From Anagrus nilaparvatae (taxonomy: Eukaryota > Arthropoda > Insecta > Hymenoptera > Mymaridae), in NCBI GenBank assembly GCA_022575985.1, contig JAKSXM010000237.1, positions 2,808,501-2,872,500 of the forward strand: a DNA stretch of 64,000 nt, given 5' to 3'. A program made the translations under genes and the position numbers. Shown piece after piece: positions 23,866 to 35,884 of the stretch (within the stretch, counting starts at the first letter, position 1; each line of letters begins with the position of its first letter). Below the pieces are notes generated by a model that saw only the letters and a list, made by a program, of their open reading frames with translations, was not told the DNA's origin and searched no databases.

Positions 23866-24451
23866 TTTTTTGTTTGTCTGTTTGTCTGTACCCTAATGAC
23901 TCAAGAACCGATATGAAACCAGTGTCATAATAAAGAATAAAAGTATTCGGATAACATAGGCTATAGTTTTCTGACTCAGCTTTCTTACTTTTGGAGATAT
24001 TCAATTTTTACTATTTTTAGTATATATAAAATTTTTTGCAAAATTTGCTTAAAAAGTGAAATACCTAAAAAATATGATTAAATTTTACTGTCGGAATGGG
24101 ATTACTTAATTTGGCACTAATTTATGCGTACTAAGTTAAATTTTTTTATTTTCTCTATTATAACTAGAGATCAATCAGAACCTATAATTTTTCATTTATT
24201 TTTCACCTACGCTGCTCTGAATAGTTTGAATGTGTTTGCATAATTATAAATTTGTAGAGAAACATGATTTTTTTAAGCAACAGAAAACTATTGAAGTAAA
24301 TGTGAACAGGAGGGACTGAGTCTCATTCGAAAAATCTGAATGTGTTTGCATAATTATAAATTTGCAATGAAAAATGATTTTTTGAAGCAAAACAAACAGA
24401 AGGAAATGTGACACAGGGGGGGGCGGAGCCCCCCCCTCCAACTTTTGCTAG
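23866..24451 (+). mobile_element. HelD3, Helitron
   Basis: A (TTTG/TCTG)n 5' zone is followed by two copies of GTGTTTGCATAATTATAAAT. The terminus is a GC hairpin (GGGGGGGGCGGAGCCCCCCCC), then CCAACTTTTGCTAG before T. No ORF of note was recognised. Confidence 0.65.
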
Positions 24452-24517
24452 TTATATATAGTATATATAGTATAGTATATATATATATATAGTATATATA
24501 GTATATAATATAGTATA

Positions 24518-24880
24518 CTAGCATAGGTGTGAGGGGGGGCTCCGCCCCCCCTGATCTATTCCCGGTGTTGTTGTTATTGATTTTTTATTATTATCATGTT
24601 GTTATTGTCCAAAATATATATCAATGTCAAAAAAAATTAACGCCTTGAAATAAGCTAAAATTTTTTTCTTAATGTAGACCTTTTACCAGTTCAAATGTGA
24701 CCAATAAGATAAAATTTGTAGTAAATTCAATGGAATGGTGTAATTTTGAAAATGGGCCAGATCAGGCTATTTTTGGACCTTTGAAGAGACACATTTCGGG
24801 CCCATGAGGTGCTAGAGGACTAAAACTTTGGCTGAGGGACTTTTTTATCACCCCAAACTATACCCTAAAATTTGAGTTGA
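24518..24880 (-). mobile_element. HelA3, non-autonomous Helitron
   Basis: This is the minus-strand copy of HelA2, with CTAG at 24518, the terminal hairpin and the TC end at 24880. Confidence 0.8.
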
Positions 24881-24889
24881 ATATATATA

Positions 24890-24904
24890 ATATATAGTAA
24901 AAAA

Positions 24905-24935
<31 letters not shown>

Positions 24936-25399
24936 TAAAGCATCGTACGTTTTTAATAAAAATTGAAAGTACGGATAAATTACATTTTAATATAGAATAT
25001 AAATTACATTATAATATACACAGACCCACAAATAAATGATTAGAAATACCATAAAAATAAAAAAATGAAAAAAATTTTTTTACCAGCTTTAAAAATATTT
25101 TATAAAATTTTAAAGATACCTCCGTTTTGAATAAAAATTTCAGAAAATACGTAAAAATTAGTGCTGAATCGAATACTATCAAGTGCGATAGCTAAATTTT
25201 TCGATAGTCTCGAGATATTTCAATTTTTGTTAAAATTTTTAAAAAATGTTATCAAGTTCAAAAATACTAAAAATTAAATATCTCAAAAACTACGACAGCT
25301 AATCAGAAAATATAGGGCCTATGTCACCCGCAGACTTTTTATCTTTATTTTGACACCGGTTTCATGCCAATTGGTTCGGCGGTTCTTGCGTGATGAGTG

Positions 25400-25443
<44 letters not shown>

Positions 25444-25469
25444 AATAAATTTTCAAATATATATAGTAT
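24890..25469 (-). mobile_element. HelC fragment, mirror of HelC1
   Basis: This is the inverted copy of 10408-10985, including the A-run and the junction with HelA. The outermost four bases of the 5' terminus are replaced. Confidence 0.65.
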
Positions 25470-25778
25470 TTCGATTGATTACGGCAAAAAAATTTTATTT
25501 TGAAAAAACACTGTTATAGTTGATTCAAGTAATATTCGCTTCGCCGTATTTACCTTCGCGCTTAGGTTGCGTCAACTTCGCATAGCTTGGCAATACTCTA
25601 TATTTTTCATAGTGTAGTTTTTCGATAATTATAAAAGTTTAGGACTTATATTATATATAAACAACTGCATATTAAACAAAAACAACATATTATTGGAAAA
25701 ATAAAGCCGCAGGGGTCCAGGGGGGCGCAGCCCCCATGGTTGCTGCCGGGGCGAGCGAAGCGAGCCGGAGGCAGCTAG
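25470..25778 (+). mobile_element. HelB3, 3' fragment of a Helitron
   Basis: The 3' end has GGGGGGCGCAGCCCCC and CGAGCGAAGCGAG palindromes, then GGAGGCAGCTAG before T (CTAG 25775-25778). The 5' end is lost. Compare the full-length HelB1. Confidence 0.65.
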
Positions 25779-25874
25779 TATATGTATATATTATTTTAAA
25801 GAATTTTTATTATATTGTATTAACTTATAAAACAATTGTAAAAGAGTGTACTAATTTTAGTCATGGCAAATAAA

Positions 25875-25905
<31 letters not shown>
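25779..25905 (+). mobile_element. Possible LINE 3' tail with (AAT)n
   Basis: A short piece ends CAAATAAACTG followed by (AAT)n at 25877-25905, which resembles the microsatellite tails of some non-LTR elements. No ORF is present, so the call is weak. Confidence 0.35.
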
Positions 25906-25916
25906 TAGTATATATA

Positions 25917-26735
25917 TCTGAAAATTTATTTGTCTGTTTGTTTGTTTGTTTGTTTGTTTGTACCCTAATGGCTCAAGAACCACCAAACCGATTGGTATAA
26001 AACCGGTGTCAAAATAAAGAAAAAAAGTCTGCGGGTGACATAGGCTATAGAGTTTTTGCCCAGCTATCGTAGTTTTTGAGATATTTTATTTTTAGTGGTT
26101 TTGAACTTGATAAAATTTTTTAAAATTTTTAACAAAAATCTAAATATCTCGAGGCTATCGATAAAATTTTTTATCACACTTTGTAGTATTCGATTCGGCA
26201 CTAATTTTTACGTATTCTTTGAAATTTTTATGCAAAACGGAGGTATCTTTAAAATTTTATCAAATATTTTTGAAGCTGGTAAAAAAAATTTTTTTCATTT
26301 TTTTATTTTTTATGGTATTTTTAATAATTTATTTATATATCTATGTGTCTATGTGTTTTATCATGAGGCTCAAACCAATGAAGGAAATTACATAAAACCA
26401 TTGTCAAAATTAAGTTAAAATAAAAAAATTTTTACTATTTTTGAAAAAAAATTTAATTTTCTGAAAATTTGGTTAAAAAGTGAAATATCTGAAAAATATG
26501 ATAAAATTTTAATGTCGCAATTGGTATTATTTGATTCAGTCAATTCTAGAACCATCTATATGTACATATCTGAATACTATATACTATATATATTTGAACA
26601 TTTATTTGTCTGTCTGTCTGTCTGTAATAATAACGCTGCTCTATAAATTTGCAGTGAAAAATGATTTTTTAAAGCAACAGAAACAGAAAGAAATGTGACA
26701 CAGGGGGGGCGCAGCCCCCCTATCACCTATGCTAG
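25917..26735 (+). mobile_element. HelC4, full-length-like Helitron
   Basis: It resembles HelC2 from TCTGAAAATTTATTTG to a GGGGGGCGCAGCCCCCC hairpin and CACCTATGCTAG before T. Around 26575 it reads ACTATATATA directly into TTTGAACATT, the uninterrupted site of the 11-kb foldback. Confidence 0.7.
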
Positions 26736-27132
26736 TTAGATTATATATTGCCCTTCAGGCTCCCAAACCAGTTATTAGAATACTATCTTCCGTTTTGAGT
26801 ATTACTACTCTATTATAGTACTACCTTTAATTACTTGACTTATAGACTTATATTATTTGAACTTATAATCAATAAAGTGAAGTTATATAACCAAACCAAA
26901 TTAGTTATCAGTTATTTTAAAGTAAGTGACAAATCCTTCTGTAATTAAGAACTTAGCCTCAGGTTAAGTTCATCCAGCTAGAACCCAGGATCATCTACAA
27001 CTTATATCAACAGTAACCATTATACTAAATAAATACCTAGGGCACTCATATCCCCAGGATAAACTGATTTATATTTTATATATTATATTTATATTTACGT
27101 ATCCCTTGCATAAAACCTCAGGATACGTAACA
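26736..27132 (+). repeat. Solo LTR, right part
   Basis: Non-satellite sequence ends ATACGTAACA, followed by the ATAT duplication (27133-27136). It contains AATAAA-like motifs near 26870 and 27025, compatible with an LTR polyadenylation region. Confidence 0.6.
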
Positions 27133-27136
27133 ATAT

Positions 27137-27649
27137 TCTGCTAAATTTAATACTAATATTTCAATATTATCATTGCATAAAAATTTTTGAAATTACAATA
27201 TTTCTATAAAACAAAACGAAATTCAAAAACATTTTATAGGGGTATATTTTGCTAAATTCAATAAAAATATTTCAATGCCTTCATTGAATAAAAACATTTG
27301 GAATTATAAGATTTCTATAAAACAGGACAATATTCAAAAACACGTAAGTGGGGTGTATTCTGCTAAATTAATACTAATATTTAAATGCTATAATTGCATA
27401 AAAATATTGAAATTACAAATTTACTATAAAACAGGCTGCTGCTATTCGAAAAAAATTTAAAGTGGCGTATATTTTTTTAAATTCAATACAAATATTTCAA
27501 TGCTATCATTCCATAAAAACATTTGAAATAATAACATTTCTATAAAACAGGATACGATCCGAAAATATTTTTGCGGTGCATATTCTGCTAAATTCAATAC
27601 TAATATTTCAATACTATCATTGCAAAAAAATATTTGATATTACAACATT
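27137..27649. repeat. sat1 satellite, middle block
   Basis: About five units of roughly 110 bp are present, bearing TGCTAAATTCAATACTAATA, TATCATTGCATAAAAA and TTTCTATAAAACAGGA boxes. The block is interrupted at 27650 by a LINE. Confidence 0.75.
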
Positions 27650-29285
27650 GATCTTCACGGATTTTCTCCGGATGATCTCAATGTTTACTTTGTTGGAGAT
27701 TCAACTTCAACAATAGAAAATATTGATGAAACTAATGAGTTTATTAGTTCAGCATCCAATGATGGATTTAGTTTTACAGAGGTAACCCTACAAGACGTAA
27801 TTTTTGCCGTAGCCCATTTTTCATCGCAAGCGACTGGTACTGATGGCATACCTCATAAGATAGTTGCAAACTCACTTCCGGTTATTGGCCCACTTTTGGT
27901 CAAGCTCTTTAATATATCTCTAACAGAAGGGGCTTTCCCTACAGCTTGGAAAAAATCACTGTTAACAGCTATTAAAAAGACTTTGGTCCCATCTGCAGAA
28001 TCAGATTTGCGTCCTGTTGCTCTCCTTTGTTTCTTGGCAAAAGTACTTGAAAAACTAGCACATGACCAGATTAGCAACTATATTAGACAGAACAAGTTGG
28101 TTGAGCCGTTACAGACTGGTTTTAAATCCTACAGTGGTACAGAAACAGCCTTACTAAAATTAACAGAGGACATTAGGTTTGGTAAAAGTAAAAGATTAGT
28201 AACGGTACTACTGCAGTTTGACTTCAGCAAGGTGTTTAATTCCATAGCTCCTTCAAAGCTAAAACCTAAATTAAAATCTATAGGTTTGTCAAAGAACGCC
28301 TTGCTGTGGATCAAATCTTACCTCCAAGGTAGACAGTTATAAGTTACTGCAAAAACATCCTCCTCAAATCCCCTTGGAGTTAATCTTGGTGTCCCACAGA
28401 GATCAGTAATGGGTCCCCTCTTGTTCTGCCTCTATATTAATGATGTGAAGCAACATCTAGACCCAGACATCTATCATATTTTATATGCAGATGATTTGTA
28501 AATTTATGTACAAGTTTCCCCTGAGAAAATAAATGAGGCACTAGGGAAGATTTCATCAGCGGCCAATAATATCAGCATTTGGGCCAAAAATGTTTCCCTG
28601 CGACTTAACCCGGACAAGACAAAAGCTATATATTTTGGCACTAGCCATTTCGTTGACCAACTAGACAAATTAAATCTACCTGATGTGGTTGTAAGCGAGG
28701 ACGTCACTGTATCCTTCACTAGTATAGTTAGTTAAGTCTGGGAATTATTCTAGATAAAAAGATGACTTGAGAATCGCACATCTCATTGGTGAGCAAAAAA
28801 GTTAACAGAGTACTTTACACACTGCGCTTCATTAGGCAGTGCACAAAAGAAGATCTACGAATTAAGCTTATACAGACAGAATACAAATATTGAGTAATAC
28901 ATGTTTAAGATACATCTATGGAATCGGCAGGGACACACATATTACTCCTTACAGAGACAAACTAGGGGGGTTAACCACAAATAATCGTAGGTTATATTTT
29001 ACATCCATCATTATGAATAAAATCCTTCGTTTGAGACAGCCTGAATATCTATTCAAAACAAATATTACTAAAGAGACAGCCAGAGGTGAGCTAATAAGAC
29101 GTGAATTGGATATTCCTGAACTTGAAAAGTGGCATGGTGACTCCTTATTCCAAGTACAAGGAATGAAAAGCTGGAATTCCCTCCCTTCATCAATACGATT
29201 CCTTCCTTCAACTAATTCTTTTAAGGCTGGTTTATTAAAGTACTTGAAAAGTTCTAGCCATACATACAAAGATTCGGTCTTTTAA
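27650..29285 (+). pseudogene. Jockey-like non-LTR retrotransposon reverse transcriptase relic
   Basis: The coding frame opens at 27650 with DLHGFSPDDLNVYF. It contains the RT blocks TGTDGIPHKI, SDLRPVALLCFLAKVLEKL, QTGFKSYSGTETALLKLTED, FDFSKVFNSI, GVPQRSVMGPLLFCLYINDV and the catalytic YADD (28484-28495), which makes it a polymerase of the jockey/CR1 type. The endonuclease domain is missing at the 5' side. In-frame stops follow GRQL (28340-28342) and YADDL (28499-28501), with more near 28734. A frameshift leads to the C-terminal part 28890-29285 (LRYIYGIGRDTHITPYRDKL ... WNSLPSSIRFLPSTNSFKAG). It is 5'-truncated and dead, inserted within sat1. Candidate short duplications ACATT flank about 27649 and 29490. 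Confidence 0.85.
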
Positions 29286-29490
29286 TAATGTTTTATCAGG
29301 ACTGAAATGCATCAGTATTACCAAAAATCCACTATTCTTTATTTTTACTTTTTACTTTCTTTCTTTTTAACATATGTTACTATTGTTGCCACGATACTAC
29401 TAATTTTGTGATTTATTCATTTAATTTTTATCTATTTTATATGTTATAATTGTTATTATGTTATACTATTAATGTTAACTTGTATCATTT
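29286..29490 (+). mobile_element. 3' UTR of the jockey-like relic
   Basis: AT-rich sequence lies between the RT stop and the resumption of sat1 at TCTATAAAAC. No clear poly-A or microsatellite tail was seen. Confidence 0.45.
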
Positions 29491-30229
29491 ACATTTCTAT
29501 AAAACAAGAAGGAATTCGAAAACATTTAAGTGGGGTATATTTTGCTAGATTCAATAAAAATATTTCAATGCTATCTTTTTATAAAAAGATTAAGAATTAC
29601 AATATTTCTATAAAACAGGACAATACTCAAAAACATGTAAGTGGCGTATATTTAGCTGAATTCAATTCAAATATTTCAAAGCTATCATTGCATAAAAACA
29701 TTTGAAATAATAACATTTCTATAAAATAGCAGACGAATCGAAAATATTTTTGCGGTGTATATTCTGCTAAAATCAATACTAATATTTTAATGCTATCATT
29801 GCATAAAAATATTTGATATTAAAACATTTCTATAAAACAAGACGGAATTCGAAAACATTTAAGTGGCGTATATTTTGCTAAATTCAATATAAATATTTCA
29901 ATGCTATCATTGCATAAAAACATTTGAAATTACAACATTTCTATAAAATAAGACAATTTTCAAAAACACGTAAGTGGAGTATATTCTGCTAAATTCAATA
30001 CTAATAATTTAATGTTATCATTGCATAAAAAGAATTAAAATTACAATTTTAAAAATAGTATATATTCTGCTACATTCAATACTATTATTTCAAATTTTCT
30101 AAGAAACGGGACACTATACGAAAACAAAATTAAATTGAGGTATAGTTTCTGCTGAATTCAATACTAATTTTTCAATGCTATCATTGCATAAAAATAGTTG
30201 AAATTACAACATTTTAATAAAAGTATGTA
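29491..30229. repeat. sat1 satellite, right block
   Basis: Further units of the 110-bp repeat grow more divergent towards the right end. Confidence 0.7.
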
Positions 30230-30811
30230 TTTTTGGTTTAATCCTTTCAATAAAGAGAAAACTAAAGAATACCATTCAGTGAAATTTTTCGAATTTTTTA
30301 TTTTTTCATGTATAGGACAGCTGATATCGTTTTTTCTATTTAATGAAATTTTTTGAGTTTTTTTATATATATGAAACACCCGGTCATATAGATTGATATT
30401 TTTGCAGTTTTTTCATGTTGTAGACAGAGAATGTGATTTTTTCTATAAAGTTAAATTTTTTGAATTTTTCATGTATATTTTGTATATTTTTTCATGTATA
30501 TTTATTTTCATACAATAAGAAAAAACTGTAAAAATTTTAATCTATATTGTCTGCTATTTGATATATGAAAAAACTCTAAACATTTTAGTTTGAAATAAGA
30601 TAGACATCGGCAGTTTAAAAATAAAAAAAACAAAAATTAAAAAAATTTTACTGCATAGTAAAATTTATATTGGCTGTTTACAATATGAAGATACAACAAA
30701 AATTTCAATGTATATTGTCGGCTGTTTTATATATGAAAAATTTTATTTATGAACAAATATTTCAAAAAAATAAATATTTCACTCTAGAGTAAAATTCATA
30801 TTGACTGTCTA
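30230..30811. repeat. sat2 repeat block
   Basis: Units with TTTTTTCATGTATAGGACAG change orientation near 30500-30540. After that they read as ATATGAAAAAACT and GTAAAATTCATATTG. The block is interrupted after 30811 by a TA-flanked element. Confidence 0.5.
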
Positions 30812-33110
30812 CACGTAAAAAAAATATAAGACAAACTAAACGTATTACGTTACTGAAATATGATTAGTATTGTAAGTTTGTTGAATGGAAAGATTAAACG
30901 TTGAATTGTCAAATAAAAACATTAATCCAACAAATACTTTGTTGATTCAAGCAAAATTAAAATTGTTAAGTTAACTTCTTTGTTGAATCAACATAGTGTT
31001 AGATAAACCAACAACCTACAACATTAATATGATTAATTTTAATAGTTAGGTCAATGCTTTTTCTTTTATATTAAAATATTTATTCATTCTTTCTCTTTCT
31101 ATCCTATTATGCTCTTCTCTTTCAGCAGCGCGCTTTTGTTTATATTATTATTCAATAAAGAAATGGAATTTCCTAAAAATTTTTAATGATAGTTTTAAGT
31201 ATTATTTTTAAATATAAATTTCACTGCGGGTATGCATAATTTACTTTTACTTATATTATTATTCATTATTATTATAATAAAGAAATGGGATTTCCTAAAA
31301 ATTATTTATGATAGTTTTAACTATTATTTTTAAATATGCATTTCGCTGGGTATGTATAATTTACTCTGCATATAATTTCTAAAATTATTATCTGTAACAT
31401 ATAGTACTTAAAATTTTTTTATTAAATACAAGTGTCCTGTTAGCAGAATGGATAATCACGCTGTCTCGGAAGCCGCGGTACTCAGTTCGATCCCAGTAGC
31501 AGTCAAAATTTTTCTTCGGTTTTTTTTTAACAGATTTTAAATTAATAAATATATACCTATAAGTACATAAATAAATATAAAAAAATTATTATAAAAAAAA
31601 AAATAATTAATTTAAAAAAAAAAAAAATAATAAAAAAAAAATAAAAAAATAATTTTTTTTAAATAAAATTTTCACTCTGTTTGAATCAACTATAGCGTGG
31701 TAAATTTTAAATAGCAGACTAAATTATTTTATATGTATATGAGAGTATGGGCGCAGGACGAACGTTAGTGTGTGTGTGAATAAACGCGAACTCTAGAGGG
31801 CATCACCTCACGGCACGAGAAGAGAGAGCAGACGGAACTCATGTATTTTTCCTTTTTCTACTTACTTCCTTCTTTTTACCTCCCCTAAATTTTGATATAT
31901 TCAGAACGTGCATGGCTCTGGTTATGATAAGTCCATCACGTGTTGATCGTAACTTTTGGAGTTTTGTTTCATAGAAAGTTTATTTTAAATCAAAGTGAAA
32001 TTATAGTTATTAGAATTAATTATTATTGAAGATAAATTTCTAATAATAAATTTTGATTGTCATCAACAAGAATTGATATTAATTGGCGATAAGATATTGG
32101 TTGCGGCTTATTAAGACATTTTGGAGGTTGACAGCATCGATCAAATTATTGACCACGAGGCATCGACTTTCGAATCAATTGGCGTTTTTATGTTATAATT
32201 TTGGATTGATTAAGTACAAAACCAAGCTTGGTAGTTATCGTTAAATAAATAATTGTGTGGCGTCAGTAAATCAAGAAAAAGGTATCATTTTGATTATCGA
32301 TATTGTTATAATATTTTCATCTAATTATTTGCGCATTATTTTCCTTCCCTTTTTCCTTAGTTAATATTTTACTTAAAATTGTATAATTATAAATTACTTT
32401 GCCGTCGTTTCATCTCTCTCTCTCTCATCGTGATTAAATCAAACCTAAGTACTAGGCCGGTACTTTAGGTTATTATTAATTATAATTAATTAAACTTTTA
32501 TAAATAACCTCAAATTATTAAACCGCATAAGCGTCGCGTTATTCTCGCGTATTATTTCTTTGTAATTAGATTTAAGTTACTTATTTGAATTATATATTAG
32601 TCCTCACAATAAATTCAATTCTTTCAATCAATAAATATATTATGCTGGTGAGCGACACTAAAATCTAACTTGTATTTATTTCTTTTATATTTGATGTATT
32701 ATTTTACCTTTTTATAATTTTAATAATATATGGGTAAGTTTATACCATTTGTACATTATAACTTTTATTAACTTTGAATATTTGAAATTGTTGTATATTG
32801 AAGCGCCAGAACCTCCTGGTGCCCGTTATAGTATTAAGGGAATATATTCGCGTTATATTTCTTTAATACGGACCTCCCTTGAACTTATTATAATAAAGGA
32901 GTCCTTAGTCATTTTTTTTATATAAGTTGATGCTCTTTATTATAATAAATCTCATGACTCTAAAAATATTTATTATACTTTTTTTTTTATAATTGTTGTA
33001 GAGGAAAATTACACATTATACAACTAAGTAACTATGACAATTCAACAAATACTTTGTTGGCATATTTCAACAAAGTTATTTGTGAATACAACTTAGAATT
33101 TTTTTCCGTG
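30812..33110. mobile_element. 2.3-kb element with CACG(T/G)AAAAAA termini and TA target duplication
   Basis: The left tip is CACGTAAAAAAAAT (30812). The right tip is the complement of CACGGAAAAAAAT (ending 33110). Both are flanked by TA within a sat2 unit. Subterminal CAACAAATACTTTGTTG motifs lie at both ends (about 30937 and 33042). No transposase is present. The interior holds a tandem duplication of about 108 bp (31143-31365), a tRNA-like segment and a mid-element stretch of higher GC (31740-32900) of unknown nature. Confidence 0.55.
31437..31506 (+). tRNA. Degenerate tRNA-like segment (SINE head or tRNA pseudogene)
   Basis: The piece has a good A-box (TTAGCAGAATGGAT) and B-box (GTTCGATCCC) at tRNA-like spacing, which is why it is listed. 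The T-arm would pair if two bases of ACTCAG were ACTGGG, and the anticodon arm does not fold properly, so it cannot be a working tRNA. A TCG triplet sits in the expected loop region, pointing at most to an arginine tRNA ancestor. Confidence 0.3.
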
Positions 33111-33112
33111 TA

Positions 33113-33650
33113 CAATAAAAAAAAACAGCAAAAATTTCAATTCATATTGTTTTATATATAGAGAATCCTAAAAATATTACCATAGAGTAAAATGAATATC
33201 GGCTGCACTATTTAGGAAAAAACATAAAATTATAAAAATTTCACTCAATAGTAAAATTCATATAGGCTGTCTACATTATGATAAAACCCAAAAAAATTCA
33301 CTGTAGAGTAAAATGGATAACGGCTGTCCTATTTATGAAAAAACCAAATATTATACAAATTTCACTCTATAGTAAAATTTATATTGTCCGTCTACATTAT
33401 GAAAAAAAATCAAATTTTTCAATTTATATTGTTGGCTGTTTTATACACGAAAAAACCCAAAAAAATTCACTGTAGAGTAAAATGGATATCTTCTGTCCTT
33501 TTTATGAACAAACGAAAATTATGAAAATTTCATTATATAGTAAAATTCATATTGATTGTCTATAATATCAGTTGTGAAGAATATAAATAGAAAATATTTA
33601 AATATTAATTGTCTACAATATGAAAAAAACTGCAAATTTTGTTAAAAAAT
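33113..33650. repeat. sat2 repeat block, right part
   Basis: Units contain CACTGTAGAGTAAAATGGAT, ATCGGCTGTCC and GTCTACA(A/T)TATGAAAAAA. The last motif is the uninterrupted form of the site used by the 2.3-kb element. Confidence 0.65.
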
Positions 33651-33925
33651 CTGCATATAACCATATTCTATTTTCAATTATTATTTATTATTAATAATTA
33701 TTAGTGTTATACCTCATTAGTTATAAATATTTATAAATAATAAAGTAACTTTTTCTTTATATGTATTATAAAATTTTTTTATTAATAAATTTAGAGATAC
33801 GTATAAAATTAATTCTGTTCTCATTCATTTTTAAATAAAAATTAATTGCTTTTTAATCACGTATGATTAAATTTATTATAACTAAACACATATGATTAAA
33901 ATATAAATAAATTAATGCACAAAAT
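33651..33925. other. AT-rich DNA
   Basis: Nothing was recognised apart from short A/T-rich repeats. Confidence 0.4.
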
Positions 33926-33968
33926 TTTTAATTTGGTTAAGCCGAGCATCGCGAGGCCAATAAGCTAG
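33926..33968 (+). mobile_element. HelE1, Helitron 3' terminus
   Basis: GTTAAGCCGAGCATCGCGAG followed by GCCAATAAGCTAG ends at 33968 before T. It has a short GC-rich stem just upstream of CTAG. The same end occurs at 42018-42050. Confidence 0.5.
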
Positions 33969-33991
33969 TATAGTATCAAGGTATATATATA

Positions 33992-34345
33992 TTAGAGTGA
34001 CATCTTTTTGGACTTTGTGGAAAAACTTTGCTCTCCAGGATTTTTTTGTGAAGATTTGGTTATAAAAAGTAACCAGTCCAAGGATTTTGCTTTCGCCTTG
34101 CAAAAATACTTGACTGTAACCACCTCAATTTTCCCATTTAAATAACATGGGAATTTTGAGCTTTTAGCTATACAAACTTTTACAAAAGCCAAAAAGCGTT
34201 TTAAAATGCTAATTTTTACTGGAAAATATACTTTTATATGTTGTAAAGACATACAAACCGCCCTGAATTTATTCCAAAGGGAATTTTGGGGCTAGAAACG
34301 CAAATTTACCGAGTCCCAATTTCAGTTTCCCATTTCAATATAGTA
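33992..34345 (+). mobile_element. P2, single arm of a P foldback
   Basis: It matches the left arm of P from TTAGAGTGACATCTTTTTGG and then stops. The flank TAGTATCAAGGTATATATAT is repeated just before P3, so the arm plus flank (about 370 bp) is tandemly duplicated. Confidence 0.6.
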
Positions 34346-34361
34346 TCAAGGTATATATATA

Positions 34362-35876
34362 TTAGAGTGACATCTTTTTGGACTTTGTGGAAAAACTTTG
34401 CTCCCTGGGTTTTTTTGTGAAGTTTCGGTCATAAAAAGTACCCAGTTCTAAAGATTTTGCTTTCGCCTTGCAAAAACACTGTCTGTAATCACCTCAATTT
34501 TTCCATTTAAATAACTTGGGAATTTTGAGCTTTTAGCTGTACAAATTTTAACAGAAGCCAAAAAGCGTTTTAAAATGCTAATTTTTACTGGAAAACATAC
34601 TTTTGTATGTTGTAAAGATATGCAAACAGCCCTGCATTCATTCCAATGGGTTCGCGACTAGAAACGCAAATTTACATGTTGGCTGAATCTCATAAAACAG
34701 GGTTTTTCGGTAATTTTCGATAAAAGGCTACAACCTTAAAAATTAACCAAAAAACTTCTGATTGGTCTACTTTTTTTGGAATAAGTGTCGCCTTTCAAAC
34801 GACCTAAGCCGTCTATTTTTATCACAGTTTCTCTCAGCGCTATAATCAATTAAACTACTTTTATAACAATTTTTGACCCGAAATGACCAATTTTTAAATT
34901 TACTTAAAATTTTAATTTTTGACGAAATAGAGTTTTATAGGCTTTAAAAATTTTTGACAAGCTTCAAGTTTCCAAATATTTTTTACTCAACGGTTTTCAA
35001 TAATTTATTAACCAGGGATGATAATTTAAATTCAGAGTCCCAATTTCAGGGTTTTAAAAAAAAGTCAATTTTTATCATTTTCTTTAAAAAGCAATATATT
35101 AAAAACTTATTAAAGAATTAAAGAAAAGAGACGAGTAAAAAATTTTCTGAAAAAATCCCTTTTCAATTTTCTAAAATCCCTGAAATTGGGACGCTGAATT
35201 TAAATTATCATCTCTGGTTAATAAATCATTGAAAACCGTTGAGTAAAAAATATTTGGAAACTTGAAGCTTGTCAATAATTTTTAAAGCCTATAAAACACA
35301 ATTTCGTCAAAAATAACAATTTTGGCAGCATTTGAAATAAATTAAAAAATTTATCATTTCGGGTTAAAAATTACCAGTAGGTCAATTGACTATAGCGCTG
35401 AGAGAAACAGAGATTAAATATACGGCTTACGTCGTTTGAAAGGCGACAATTATTCCAAAAAAAGTAGACCAACCAGAAGTGTTTTCGTTAACTTTTGAGG
35501 TTGTAGCCTTTTATCGAAAACTACCGAAAAACCCTGTTTTATAAGATTGAGCCAAGATTTAAATTTGCGTTTCTAGTCCCGAAATTCCCTTTGGAATGAA
35601 TGCAGGGCTCTGTGCATGTCTTTACAACATACAAAAGTATGTTTTCCAGTAAAAATTAGCATTTTAGAACGCTTTTTGGCTTCTGTTAAAATTTGTACAG
35701 CTAAAAGCTCAAAATTCTCAAGTTATTTAAATGGAAAAATTGAGGTGATTACAGACAGTGTTTTTGCAAGGTGAAAGCAAAATCTTTAGAACTGGGTACT
35801 TTTTATGACCGAAACTTCACAAAAAAACCCAGGGAGCAAAGTTTTCCCACAAAGTCCTAAAATAGGTCCAATCTTA
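34362..35876. mobile_element. P3, long-TIR foldback element
   Basis: Arms with the same sequence as P1 are inverted around a centre near 35100. A second, inner inverted pair (AATTTAAATTCAGAGTCCCA and complement) lies close to the centre. The centre contains TGAAAAA (35148-35154), which is one of the two breakpoints of the permuted copy. Confidence 0.65.
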
Positions 35877-35884
35877 CATATATA

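Noticed and set aside
32805..32835. Primer-binding-site-like GC-rich motif GCGCCAGAACCTCCTGGTGC
   Set aside because: It is itself an imperfect hairpin, and no LTR pair flanks it.
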